This document shows positions 14,822 through 22,625 of a DNA stretch of 37,686 nucleotides, one piece after another. The position numbers were made by a program, and so were the translations under genes. The stretch is from SIG673 sp045658525. Its GTDB lineage: Bacteria; Bacillota; Clostridia; Oscillospirales; CAG-272. The stretch's first letter is position 1; every line of letters begins with the position of its first letter. The stretch covers positions 1-37,686 of the forward strand of contig JAZOVD010000025.1 in assembly GCA_045658525.1 (NCBI GenBank), written 5' to 3'. The notes below the pieces were generated by a model. It was not told the DNA's origin. It ran no database searches and was given only the letters and a program-made list of their open reading frames with translations.

Positions 14822-16501
14822 TTATTTAAGAACAAGCTCAAAGCTCTTAACTCCGTCGTTAAGAGTAAAGTTTATCATATAGCAGGTCTCCCTTGCGTTC
14901 TTCGGCTCGGAGCTTATAGCTACCTCGCATACGCTCTTGTCGAAATAAACGCAGGCGGAATCAACCTTTACACATCCGTCACCTATCTCAGGCTCAAAGA
15001 GCGATACAAGTCTTTCAACTATCTTTCCCTCTCCCGTATAGTCGATCTTATCGGTAAGAGTTACGCTGTCATCGGTAAACCTGAACGAACGCTCGATAGC
15101 GTTAAGTCCGTCTATGGCATACGCGCCCGATATTTCGGTGGAGAATACGCCGTTTTCGTACTTGGTATCCTTAGCCTTATACTGTCCGCCCGGCTTTTGA
15201 TTTTCGCCGTTTATTATCGGTACGTTATGTCCTCTCGATGAGCATTCAAGTATCGTATAACGGGTATCGGAGGCGAAATACTGTCTGGTATATGCTCCCG
15301 AACCGAGGTCCTTTATTATCTGATGTCCGTCCTTTGCGAAGATGAACGTTCCGACGTCGTTATGGTTATGATGCTCGCCGTTGCTTCCGCCCTTAGCCGC
15401 AAATCCGTAGCTCGGGGTGCGTTTTACGAACCACTGCGAGTCTGCCGCGTAGGTCTCGGAGGCGACGTTATCGTCAGAGGGGTTGTTGTAGTACTCTTCG
15501 TTAAACCAGATAGCGGAACGGAGCTGGAGACAGAAGCGTCCGCAGCCATCGTAGTTATAGGAATATTCGGGAGAATAAACAAGAACGTCATCGGGATACT
15601 CGTCCTTTAAGTAATGAAGGAGACCGAGATGGTAGGAAAGTCCTCTGCCGCCGTCCGCAAAGCTTACGCTCGCCTTACCCGTAAGATACATCTTCTGGAT
15701 AAACGTTGAGATGGTCTTTACCTTTTCGCGCTTGAAATAGTCGGTCTCTCCGTTGGTAAACGTTCTTATCATATCGGCGTAAACCGTAAAGAAGCCAAAG
15801 CCGTAATGCCAGTAGCCGCAGCCTTCAAGACACATTCCGTCGTCATTGAAGCCGCGCAGGTAGCCTTCCATGCTCTCATCGAAACGGGGTTTAAGCTCAG
15901 GAACAAGCTCGGGGTGCATAAGCATCATCGTACAGCCTACCGAGCCCATACATACCGCCGTCCAGTTATTCGTTCCTCTTTCCCACCAGTAATGAGTACC
16001 GTTTGTATAAGCGGTAAGGACACGTCTGTCTATCTCGACTCTTATACGGTCACGGATAAGAGGCTCGAGTCTGTCACCGAGCATTGTGTATATCTCAGAA
16101 AGGGCAAAGCCCGTCTCACAGGCGAAAAGGTCGAGGTGGATATTGTTGTTTACTTCGAGCTTCGTCTGGTGTGCAGGCAGACACCAGGTGTATTCGTCAC
16201 ATATCGAGTATATCTCATCCATAAGGCGAACGATGTACTTTTCTTCCTCGGGGTAGATAAGGGAAAGAAGCGCAGAGCAGTCCATCGCCAGACGGCGGGA
16301 AAAGTACGTTTTCTCGTAAACGGAACGGTTACCCGTATTTACAAACATACGGAAATCGCTATATTTCAGCGCGCATCTCTGAACGTTCTCGCACTGAGTC
16401 TCCCACAGCTTGTGAAGCTCCTCGCGGTACTTCTTGAAGCAGTCCTTTTCTCTTACCTCCTTCCAGAATTCTTTATCCATCGCTTTTCCAAGTAAGTTCA
16501 T
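14822..16501 (-). CDS. Heparinase II/III-family protein, paralog 1
   Basis: 559 aa from ATG at 16501 (MNLLGKAMDKEFW), with AAGGAG 11 nt upstream. A longer in-frame start at 16555 would be encoded by the repeat tip and is rejected. The fold is the (alpha/alpha) toroid plus beta-sandwich of heparinase II/III-like polysaccharide lyases: GTNNWTAVCMGS, DDGMCLEGCGYWHYGFGFF (family Tyr/His region), and the C-terminal HHNHNDVGTFIFAKDG motif. There is no signal peptide, so it should act in the cytoplasm on imported uronate-containing oligosaccharides rather than on polymer. It is a close paralog of the next gene, in tandem. The exact lyase family and substrate cannot be told from the sequence. Confidence 0.88.
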   Translation of the reverse strand: MNLLGKAMDKEFWKEVREKDCFKKYREELHKLWETQCENVQRCALKYSDFRMFVNTGNRSVYEKTYFSRRLAMDCSALLSLIYPEEEKYIVRLMDEIYSICDEYTWCLPAHQTKLEVNNNIHLDLFACETGFALSEIYTMLGDRLEPLIRDRIRVEIDRRVLTAYTNGTHYWWERGTNNWTAVCMGSVGCTMMLMHPELVPELKPRFDESMEGYLRGFNDDGMCLEGCGYWHYGFGFFTVYADMIRTFTNGETDYFKREKVKTISTFIQKMYLTGKASVSFADGGRGLSYHLGLLHYLKDEYPDDVLVYSPEYSYNYDGCGRFCLQLRSAIWFNEEYYNNPSDDNVASETYAADSQWFVKRTPSYGFAAKGGSNGEHHNHNDVGTFIFAKDGHQIIKDLGSGAYTRQYFASDTRYTILECSSRGHNVPIINGENQKPGGQYKAKDTKYENGVFSTEISGAYAIDGLNAIERSFRFTDDSVTLTDKIDYTGEGKIVERLVSLFEPEIGDGCVKVDSACVYFDKSVCEVAISSEPKNARETCYMINFTLNDGVKSFELVLK

Positions 16502-16529
16502 AATAGTTCTCTCCTTTGTGTGTTTTTCT

Positions 16530-16630
16530 CTTCTTTCTTGGAAAGAAAGAAGCAAAGAACTTTTTTAAAAAGCCACCTGCGTTATATGGCGTTTTAGAAA
16601 AGAAATTGTTTATTTGCTTCGCAAAAATGT
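16530..16630 (-). repeat. Tip-hairpin repeat, copy E (right unit only, reversed)
   Basis: Between the two heparinase-like genes. Tip CTTCTTTC/GAAAGAAG (16530-16552), GCAAAGAACTTTT, a looser long stem (AAAAAGCCACC/GGCGTTTTAGAAAA), then TTTGCTTCGCAAAAA (around 16613-16627). Confidence 0.8.
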
Positions 16631-16657
16631 GGGGAATAATACGCAAACGGAAAAATA

Positions 16658-18328
16658 TTATTTTATATTGACCGTAAATTCCTTAACGCCGTCTTTGAGC
16701 GTGAACGCAACGATATATGCCTCTCCCAAATTTTCGGCTCTCTCCTCGCAAATCACCTCAACGTCACAAACATTTTCGTCAAAGTAAGCGCACGCCTCGT
16801 CGATCTTGACGTAACCGTCGCATATCTCGGGCTTGACAAGAGATACGAGCTTTTCCACTATCTTCTCGCTTCCCGTATAATCGAACTTATCGGTAAGAGT
16901 TACGCTGTCATCGGTAAAGCTGAACGAACGCTTGATAGAGTTAAGTCCTTCTACCTCGTAAGCGCCCGCTATATCAGTAGAGAATACTCCGTTCTCAAAC
17001 TTGGTATCCTTAGCCTTGAACCGACCGCCAAAGCTTTGATGTACTCCGCCTATCGCGGGTACGTTATGACCTCTTGACGAGCATTCTATAAGTGTATAAC
17101 GCGTATCGGCGGCAAAATACTGTCTGGTATATTTGCCCGGACCGAAGTCCATTATCATCTGACGGCCATTCTTTGCGTAGATGAACGTTCCGACGTCGTT
17201 ATGGTTATGATGCTCAGCGTTATTTCCGCCCTTTGCCGCAAAGCCGTAATTCGGTGTGCGCTTTATAAACCACTCGGAGTCGGCGGCGAAAGTTTCGGTA
17301 GATACAGTATCGTCGGCGGGGTTATTCGCGTAATCCTCGTTATAGTAAAGGAAGGTGCGGAGGTGCGTACAGAATTTACCCACTCCGTTACCGGAATATT
17401 TCGGAGAATAGATAAGTATATCGTTCGGATATTCCTTTTTAAGGTAGTGGAGCAGCCACGTTCCGTAGCTTACCGCGCGTCCTCCGTCCGCAAAGCTTAC
17501 GCTCGCGTTACCTGAAAGGAACATCTTCTGCATAAACGTAGAAATAGTCTTTACCTTTTCGCGCTTGAAGAAATCGACCTCACCGTTCGTAAAGCTCCTG
17601 ATCATATCGGCATACATTACAAAAAAGCCGAAGCCGTAATGCCAGTAGCCGCAGCCTTCAAGGCACATTCCGTCGTCCTTATAGCCCGAAAGGAAGCATT
17701 CAGCCGTAGCGTTAAAGCGCGGAATGAGATCGGGAACAAGCTCAGGGTGCATAAGCATCATCGTACAGGCAACAGAGCCCATACATACCGTTGCCCAGTT
17801 ATGTGTTACAGCTTCCCAAGCAAAGGTCTTATTCATAAAGGGTGTGGTTATACGTCTGTCTATCTCGACTCTTATACGGTCAAGTATAAGTGGCTCGAGC
17901 TTGTCACCAAGGAGCGTATATATCTCAGCGAGCGCAAAGCCCGTTTCGCAAGCGAAAAGGTCGAGGTGACAGTTATTGTTTATTTCAAGCTTGGTCTGAT
18001 GCGCGGGCAGACACCAGGTGTATTCGTCACAGATCGCGTATATCTCGTCCATAAGGCGAACAAGATACTCCTCCTTCTCGGGATATACGAGTACAAGCAT
18101 AGCACTCGCGAAAAGCGCGCCGTGACGGGTAAAGTAGCCTTTTTCGTATATGGAACGGTTTCCCGTATGAACGAACATACGGAAATCGCTGTACTTATGA
18201 GCAAGTATAGGCTGGTCTTTAAGCTCGTCCCAGAACTTCTCAACCCTCGCTCTGTAAGAGGCGTATTTATCCGATTCACGCACCTCCTGCCAAAATTCCT
18301 TGTCCATTGCTCTGCCAAGTAATTTCAT
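16658..18328 (-). CDS. Heparinase II/III-family protein, paralog 2
   Basis: 556 aa from ATG at 18328 (MKLLGRAMDKEFW), with AAAGGA upstream; a longer frame from 18370 would start inside a repeat and is rejected. It shares long identical blocks with paralog 1 along the whole length (DEYTWCLPAHQTKLE, MLMHPELVP, GMCLEGCGYWHYGFGFF, HHNHNDVGTFI), so this is a tandem duplication. Differences cluster in the NKTFAWEAVTHNWATV segment and in the C-terminal sheet domain, suggesting altered substrate preference. There is no signal peptide. It is first in its transcription unit, with a candidate promoter and palindrome at 18492-18526, and is divergent from the isomerase-like gene. Confidence 0.88.
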   Translation of the reverse strand: MKLLGRAMDKEFWQEVRESDKYASYRARVEKFWDELKDQPILAHKYSDFRMFVHTGNRSIYEKGYFTRHGALFASAMLVLVYPEKEEYLVRLMDEIYAICDEYTWCLPAHQTKLEINNNCHLDLFACETGFALAEIYTLLGDKLEPLILDRIRVEIDRRITTPFMNKTFAWEAVTHNWATVCMGSVACTMMLMHPELVPDLIPRFNATAECFLSGYKDDGMCLEGCGYWHYGFGFFVMYADMIRSFTNGEVDFFKREKVKTISTFMQKMFLSGNASVSFADGGRAVSYGTWLLHYLKKEYPNDILIYSPKYSGNGVGKFCTHLRTFLYYNEDYANNPADDTVSTETFAADSEWFIKRTPNYGFAAKGGNNAEHHNHNDVGTFIYAKNGRQMIMDFGPGKYTRQYFAADTRYTLIECSSRGHNVPAIGGVHQSFGGRFKAKDTKFENGVFSTDIAGAYEVEGLNSIKRSFSFTDDSVTLTDKFDYTGSEKIVEKLVSLVKPEICDGYVKIDEACAYFDENVCDVEVICEERAENLGEAYIVAFTLKDGVKEFTVNIK

Positions 18329-18345
18329 AATAAAGCTTCCTTTCT

Positions 18346-18430
18346 CCTGCTTTTTGAAAAAAGCAGGCAAAAACTTCTCTATGGGTACTGTTATGCAAAT
18401 TTTAATGTCGTATCATAGAGTGATGATATT
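18346..18430 (+). repeat. Tip-hairpin repeat, copy F (left unit only)
   Basis: Tip CCTGCTTTTT/AAAAAGCAGG (18346-18367), GCAAAAACTTCTCTATGGG, and the motif TATCATAGAGTGATGATA (18411-18428). The CTGC/GCAG pair in the tip differs from CTAC/GTAG and CTTC/GAAG in other copies, a paired change. It separates the heparinase promoter from its start codon. Immediately downstream, GTAGGGCGTGAGCAAGCTCC (18442-18461) is a further small repeat-like piece. Confidence 0.78.
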
Positions 18431-18491
18431 TGATCTCATTGTAGGGCGTGAGCAAGCTCCCGCCTTACTCAAAACACAAATATTTTCTCTA

Positions 18492-18526
18492 ATTATACCA
18501 TACAAACCCTTGATTTTCAAGGGTTT
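18492..18526 (-). promoter_or_regulatory. Candidate promoter and operator of the heparinase pair
   Basis: On the minus strand, TTGAAA (18515-18520), a 17-bp spacer and TATAAT (18492-18497). A perfect 10-bp inverted repeat AAACCCTTGA-TTT-TCAAGGGTTT (18504-18526) covers the -35 and part of the spacer, the right place for a repressor site. The regulator is not in the window. Confidence 0.55.
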
Positions 18527-18572
18527 TCCGAAATTTGAAGCCGTTATTATAAACAAAAAAAGCTCTATATGT

Positions 18573-18618
18573 TTGGCAAAAATGCCTATTGCCAATGTGT
18601 ATTCTTTTATGATATTAT
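18573..18618 (+). promoter_or_regulatory. Candidate promoter and operator of the isomerase-like gene
   Basis: TTGCCA (18589-18594), an 18-bp spacer and TATTAT (18613-18618). The inverted repeat TTGGCAA (18573-18579) / TTGCCAA (18589-18595) overlaps the -35. A moderate match only. Confidence 0.45.
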
Positions 18619-18649
18619 AATAAAAAAGAAGAAAGGCAACGTTTTAGTT

Positions 18650-19369
18650 ATGAATACTTACGGAATACAGCTTTACAGTTTAAGAGACATTTCAAAGGAC
18701 GATCTACGCGGAACTCTCAAAAAAGTCGCGGATATGGGTTACAAGACAGTCGAGTTTGCGGGATTTTTTGATAACGCAGCCGAGGACGTAAAGGCTTGGC
18801 TCAACGAATACGGACTTACCGCGATCGGAACTCACACAGGTTGCCCGCCTCTTGAAAACGACTTCGACGCGACCGTTGCCTACCACAAGGCTATCGGTTG
18901 TACGGATATAATCATTCCCTACGCTCCGCACGGAACTAAGGCGGAGATAGACGATCTCGTCGAGAAGGTAAACAAATGGATACCTCTGCTCAAAAAAGAG
19001 GGTATCTCGCTCCATTACCACAACCACGCCACTGAGTTCAAGCCGAACTCCGACGGTCTTATCGCAATCGACGAGCTTGTGAAAAGAACCGAAATTCTCT
19101 TGGAGATAGATACTTATTGGGCGTTCGTCGCCGGCAAGAACCCCTGCGACGTACTCGATGAGCTTGGCGACAGAGTAAAGCTGATACATTTGAAGGACGG
19201 ACTTGAAAACGGAGAGGGACTTTCTCTGGGTCTTGGAAAAGCACCCGTTTCCGACGTTCTTAAAAAATCGCTTGCTACGGGTCGCGGCATCATAGTTGAG
19301 AGCGAGGGTCTTGACCCGACGGGCGAGGAAGAGGTCGCCCGTTGTATGGAGTATCTTAAAAAGCAATAA
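18650..19369 (+). CDS. Sugar phosphate isomerase/epimerase-like TIM barrel protein
   Basis: 239 aa from ATG 18650 (MNTYGIQLYSLRD), with GAAAGG about 13 nt upstream. Xylose-isomerase-like/AP-endonuclease-2 fold: MGYKTVEFAGFF, HYHNHATEF, LEIDTYWAFVAGKNP, HLKDG and the terminal VESEG give the expected divalent metal ligands (Glu, Asp, His, Glu). Members isomerise or epimerise keto-sugars, inosose or sugar phosphates. Its position, divergent from two intracellular heparinase-like lyases, fits processing of the sugars they release; that is inference. The three unknown genes that follow begin 18 nt after its stop, so they may be co-transcribed. Confidence 0.85.
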   Translation: MNTYGIQLYSLRDISKDDLRGTLKKVADMGYKTVEFAGFFDNAAEDVKAWLNEYGLTAIGTHTGCPPLENDFDATVAYHKAIGCTDIIIPYAPHGTKAEIDDLVEKVNKWIPLLKKEGISLHYHNHATEFKPNSDGLIAIDELVKRTEILLEIDTYWAFVAGKNPCDVLDELGDRVKLIHLKDGLENGEGLSLGLGKAPVSDVLKKSLATGRGIIVESEGLDPTGEEEVARCMEYLKKQ

Positions 19370-19387
19370 AACAGGTAGGTGAGTTTC

Positions 19388-19870
19388 TTGGGTGAAATAA
19401 AAAAAGTCGCCACAGAGCGTTATTATGCATTAATGGCAGAGATCAAGGACATCGACGAGCGTATTTCGCAACTTGAAGACAAACGTAATAAATTGGCACA
19501 CTCACCCGATTTGACTGATGAGCAAAAAATGCTTGCCTCGGAATATATATTAAGCTTCGGCACGAATGACGTCGCGTTCACTATCAGGAAGATAGATAAC
19601 CGTTTAGAAAAGAAAATGCCGAAATATCAATCCATAAAAGACGCCGTCGTGATCCCGGGCGAAAACATAAGACAGCTGATATTCTCTTTTATAGAAAAAC
19701 GGGAGCTGATTAGAAAAGAAGCGAAAGAGTTGGAAAGCAAGGTGTACGAAACACCGAATATGTCTATATTCCTGTACGTCAAAAAAGATCCTCCTCCGTA
19801 TCCGCCGAACCCTCCTCGTCCGAAGTGGGATTGGGAAGATGCGCCATTTAATATAATAGATGACCAATAG
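19388..19870 (+). CDS. Hypothetical coiled-coil protein with proline-rich tail
   Basis: 160 aa from TTG 19388; an in-frame GTG at 19379 is possible. I prefer TTG because AGGTAGGTGAGTTTC-TTG mirrors the spacing of AGGTAGGTAGTATT-ATG before the next gene. The N-terminal two thirds are charged helix with coiled-coil character (about 10-36: EIKDIDERISQLEDKRNKL; about 100-120). The tail is unusual, DPPPYPPNPPRPKWDWED (134-151), a proline/tryptophan stretch that could dock a partner domain. No signal peptide or membrane segment. No family recognised. First of three small genes read in one direction, the third encoding a membrane protein. Confidence 0.68.
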   Translation: MGEIKKVATERYYALMAEIKDIDERISQLEDKRNKLAHSPDLTDEQKMLASEYILSFGTNDVAFTIRKIDNRLEKKMPKYQSIKDAVVIPGENIRQLIFSFIEKRELIRKEAKELESKVYETPNMSIFLYVKKDPPPYPPNPPRPKWDWEDAPFNIIDDQ

Positions 19871-19882
19871 GTAGGTAGTATT

Positions 19883-20188
19883 ATGAAAAAACCCGACCAA
19901 AAGCTCTGCGCTAAGCTTAACAAAAAGCTTGACAAGGCGAGTAAACGTATCAAAAAATTAGAGAAAAAGAGAACGGCTCTGGCTAACAAGATAGTCAAGC
20001 TCATAATAAGCAAAAACAAGCTTCAAAAGGAGCTGAACGCCGCCAGAGGCTTTAAACCCAAATCTGAATCCCATACAAAAACTCTGACCGAGGAACAAAA
20101 AAAGTGGTACGAGGACAAACTTAAATACGGCGACGGAATATGGTCAGATGAGATGCCGCCAATAGATCATGATTGGCGCTCATACTAA
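19883..20188 (+). CDS. Hypothetical small basic coiled-coil protein
   Basis: 101 aa, start MKKPDQKLCAKLNKKLDK, 12 nt after the previous stop, with AGGTAGGTAG upstream. Residues 5-55 are one lysine-rich amphipathic helix (KASKRIKKLEKKRTALANKI), then a short acidic/aromatic tail (EEQKKWYEDKLKYGDGIWSDEMPPIDHDW). Both this and the preceding protein pair a helical part with a Trp/Pro/Asp-rich tail, so they may interact. No family recognised. Confidence 0.65.
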   Translation: MKKPDQKLCAKLNKKLDKASKRIKKLEKKRTALANKIVKLIISKNKLQKELNAARGFKPKSESHTKTLTEEQKKWYEDKLKYGDGIWSDEMPPIDHDWRSY

Positions 20189-20212
20189 CTGATACTAAAA
20201 GGAGAATTTGTT

Positions 20213-20905
20213 ATGGCTAAGAAAAAGAAGAAAAAGAACGAATACAAACAAACCCTCAGAACGTACAAAAATCTATATCAGATTACCGTTTTGTCGCTTA
20301 TCGCGGACGGAATTATACTTTTTTACCTTTTAAAGGATGTAGCCAACGAGAATATGGACAAAACGTATTTTCCGTACATCTGGGGGATTTCGCTGCTTAT
20401 AGGCATAGTCTGCTCCGTTTTCCTCTGCATTTTTACACGCAAGGATTATGAGGCAAGAGATAACAGCGGTTACTTCATGTTTGGACGGGTGGTAGTGGTT
20501 TTCTTTATGAACATCATCGGTGTTTTGGTAAACAGGTCTTGGAGTACGACCCCCGAGGGCAGGGAGCTTGGTGCGACACTCTTCGTGTGTGCTCTTTTCT
20601 CGCTTATCGGTCTTTTTATACAGTTTTGCATTTGCCGCTACCTTATAATAGATCATCTCCTTTATCCGAATGAGCCAAAGCCGCCGAAAACAACGAGCAG
20701 CTCCTCATCAAGCTCATCTTCACGTAGCTACGTTCCAACTCCCGGAAAGGGCGTTGAGAATACGCAGTTCTATAAAAACGCTTGCGATAAATATTACAGA
20801 CAGTATATGGGCTATCCGCCGAAGGAAGATAAGAAACCCGACTATTCCGACCTTGACAGCCACGATTTCAGTCATATATTTGACGACCATAGCACAGATA
20901 TATAA
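20213..20905 (+). CDS. Hypothetical four-helix membrane protein with serine-rich linker
   Basis: 230 aa, SD AAGGAG 7 nt before ATG. A lysine-rich N-terminus (MAKKKKKKNEYK) favours the cytosolic side. Predicted membrane segments lie near 23-41, 53-74, 87-106 and 120-145. A serine run at 162-170 then links to a soluble C-terminus rich in Tyr/Asp/Pro (DKYYRQYMGYPPKEDKKPDY), ending HIFDDHSTDI. The last gene of the three-gene cluster, followed by repeat copy G. No family recognised; it could anchor the two coiled-coil proteins at the membrane. Confidence 0.68.
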   Translation: MAKKKKKKNEYKQTLRTYKNLYQITVLSLIADGIILFYLLKDVANENMDKTYFPYIWGISLLIGIVCSVFLCIFTRKDYEARDNSGYFMFGRVVVVFFMNIIGVLVNRSWSTTPEGRELGATLFVCALFSLIGLFIQFCICRYLIIDHLLYPNEPKPPKTTSSSSSSSSSRSYVPTPGKGVENTQFYKNACDKYYRQYMGYPPKEDKKPDYSDLDSHDFSHIFDDHSTDI

Positions 20906-20924
20906 TTTATCTTCATTTCTTGTT

Positions 20925-21194
20925 CCCGCTTTTTGAAAGAAAGCTTGGCAAAGACTTCTCTATGGGGACTGTTGCGTAACTTTTGATACCGTATCATAGA
21001 GAGATGGTATTTTGCTTCCGCCTTGAACAGTTTTCACTTCCGAGGGGTTCGCATAGAGATATTGTTTTTTATAGATTTTACCGATTAGTGGTTTCTCCTT
21101 TTTCGAAGAAAAACAAAAAATTCTTTTAAAAAACGCACCCATAACACGGGTGCGTTTTTTTAAAGTTCTTTGCTTCTTTCTTTCAAGAAAGAAG
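20925..21194 (+). repeat. Tip-hairpin repeat, copy G (full length)
   Basis: A degenerate left tip (CCCGCTTTTTGAAAGAAAGC) is followed by GGCAAAGACTTCTCTATGGG and TATCATAGAGAGATGGTATT (20994-21012). CACTTCCGAGGGGTTCGCAT lies around 21035. Then a TTTTTCGAAGAAAAA hairpin, a long stem AAACGCACCC/GGGTGCGTTT, and right tip CTTCTTTC...GAAAGAAG ending at 21194. The pepD stop codon (21183-21185) lies in the tip. Confidence 0.87.
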
Positions 21195-22613
21195 AGAAAT
21201 AACCACTCTGTATAACCTATCAAGCGACGCTATATCCATACTCTCCTTTACGGAATGAACGTCGCGGACGTCCGGACCGATCGAAATGATGTCAGCCGTC
21301 TTTTCGCATTTTGCAAGACCGTCTGATATTATCCCGCATTCAAGACCCGCGTGTATAACGGTAAACGTCGGCTCTTTCCCGAAGATCTCCATACAGGCGC
21401 TTGTGTACGCCCTTTGAAGCTCACTCCCGCGCGCGCCGTCCCAGCCTACGCAGTCACTCACCACACGGCTGACACCGCCCAGAACGTGCAAAAGTCTCGT
21501 TATCTGCGCCAAAACGTTACTTACACGCGCCTTTCGAGCCGAGCGTATCAAATATCTGAAAACAGCCGTATTTTCAACTATCTCCGCGCGTCCGAGGTTG
21601 ACAGAGGTCATCACCTCTCCGCTATCGGGATAACGGTCAATAACACCCTGCGGCGAAAGAATCAGCATACTTATCACCGCCGACGTACTTTTGAACGTCA
21701 GCATTTTTTTATGCGTATCCGTCTTTTCGCTCTCTTTAAGCTTCTTTAAGCTGACCCCAAAACGGGCTTTGTCCTCCTTGACCATACCGAGGGCAAGCTC
21801 TTTTTTCATTATCTTGACCTTTTCAGCTGCTTCCTCATACTCCTTTTTACCGTAAAAGCAGAGCGTAGCGGTTGCCGAAAACGGTATAACGTTATCCCGT
21901 CCACCGCCACTAAGTCCGACGAGTCCGAACGGCATATCCGCGTATATAGCGTCAAGGAGCGTTCCGAGCGCCTTTAACGCGCTTACCCGTCCTTTGTCTA
22001 TCTCTATACCGCTATGACCGCCGCAAAGCCCCAAAACCTCCAAACGCGCTAAAAATCCGTCGCTGTCCGTGGTTTTAAGCGGCACGGTCACTTCGCTCGT
22101 CAGGTTGCCGGCACAGCCGATACAGGCGTTAAGCTCCTCCTCGCTGTCGAGGTTTACCACCTTTTCCGAATGGATAAGCGAGTAATCAAACCCCCTCGCT
22201 CCGTCCATTCCCGTCTCCTCGGACGTTGTGAAAAGATATTCCGTCTCGCCCATAGGCTCGCTTTCGTCCATAAGCCTGAGCATAACCGCAACCCCTGCGC
22301 CGTCGTCCGCGCCGAGAGTGGTCTTATCCGCATATACCCTGCCGTTTAAGTAAACGGGGGTTATCGGGTCTTTTGAAAAATCGTGCGATGAGTCCGCCGT
22401 TTTCTCGCAGACCATATCGGTATGCGCCTGAAAAAGCACAGGCTTTCTGTCCTCAAAGCCCTTTGAAGCCTCTTTGCGGACGAAAACGTTATTATACCCG
22501 TCCTTTACGCAGAAAAGTCCGCGTTCTTTCGCAAAATCGCATATATATTCCGCTATCGCACCCTCGTTACCTGAGCCTCGCGGTATCTTCATTATTTCTG
22601 CAAAATATTTCAT
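21183..22613 (-). CDS. pepD: Cytosolic non-specific (beta-Ala-His) dipeptidase, M20 family
   Basis: 476 aa. Zinc dipeptidase with broad specificity, releasing amino acids from imported dipeptides. Start MKYFAEIMKIPRGSGNEGAI matches the family N-terminus, with GGAAAGGG upstream. Metal and catalytic motifs: QAHTDMV (H64, D66), LGADDGAGVA (D103), and TTSEETGMDGA for the catalytic/metal Glu pair. Length fits PepD (about 480 aa). It lies 12 nt downstream of mnmA, so is co-transcribed. The end, VISLLS-stop, is supplied by the repeat tip: the last three codons plus TGA are identical to those of the O-antigen-ligase-like gene. Confidence 0.93.
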   Translation of the reverse strand: MKYFAEIMKIPRGSGNEGAIAEYICDFAKERGLFCVKDGYNNVFVRKEASKGFEDRKPVLFQAHTDMVCEKTADSSHDFSKDPITPVYLNGRVYADKTTLGADDGAGVAVMLRLMDESEPMGETEYLFTTSEETGMDGARGFDYSLIHSEKVVNLDSEEELNACIGCAGNLTSEVTVPLKTTDSDGFLARLEVLGLCGGHSGIEIDKGRVSALKALGTLLDAIYADMPFGLVGLSGGGRDNVIPFSATATLCFYGKKEYEEAAEKVKIMKKELALGMVKEDKARFGVSLKKLKESEKTDTHKKMLTFKSTSAVISMLILSPQGVIDRYPDSGEVMTSVNLGRAEIVENTAVFRYLIRSARKARVSNVLAQITRLLHVLGGVSRVVSDCVGWDGARGSELQRAYTSACMEIFGKEPTFTVIHAGLECGIISDGLAKCEKTADIISIGPDVRDVHSVKESMDIASLDRLYRVVISLLS

Positions 22614-22625
22614 AACCCTTTCCTT

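Noticed and set aside
16502..16555. N-terminal extension of heparinase-like paralog 1
   Set aside because: The extra 18 codons come from the repeat tip; paralog 2 shares identity only from MxLLGxAMDKEFW onward, and the SD fits the inner ATG.
18329..18370. N-terminal extension of heparinase-like paralog 2
   Set aside because: Encoded by repeat copy F; homology and SD support the start at 18328.
18413..18595. Short minus-strand open frame in the spacer between the glycan genes
   Set aside because: It overlaps repeat copy F and both candidate promoters, has no ribosome binding site, and shows no domain.
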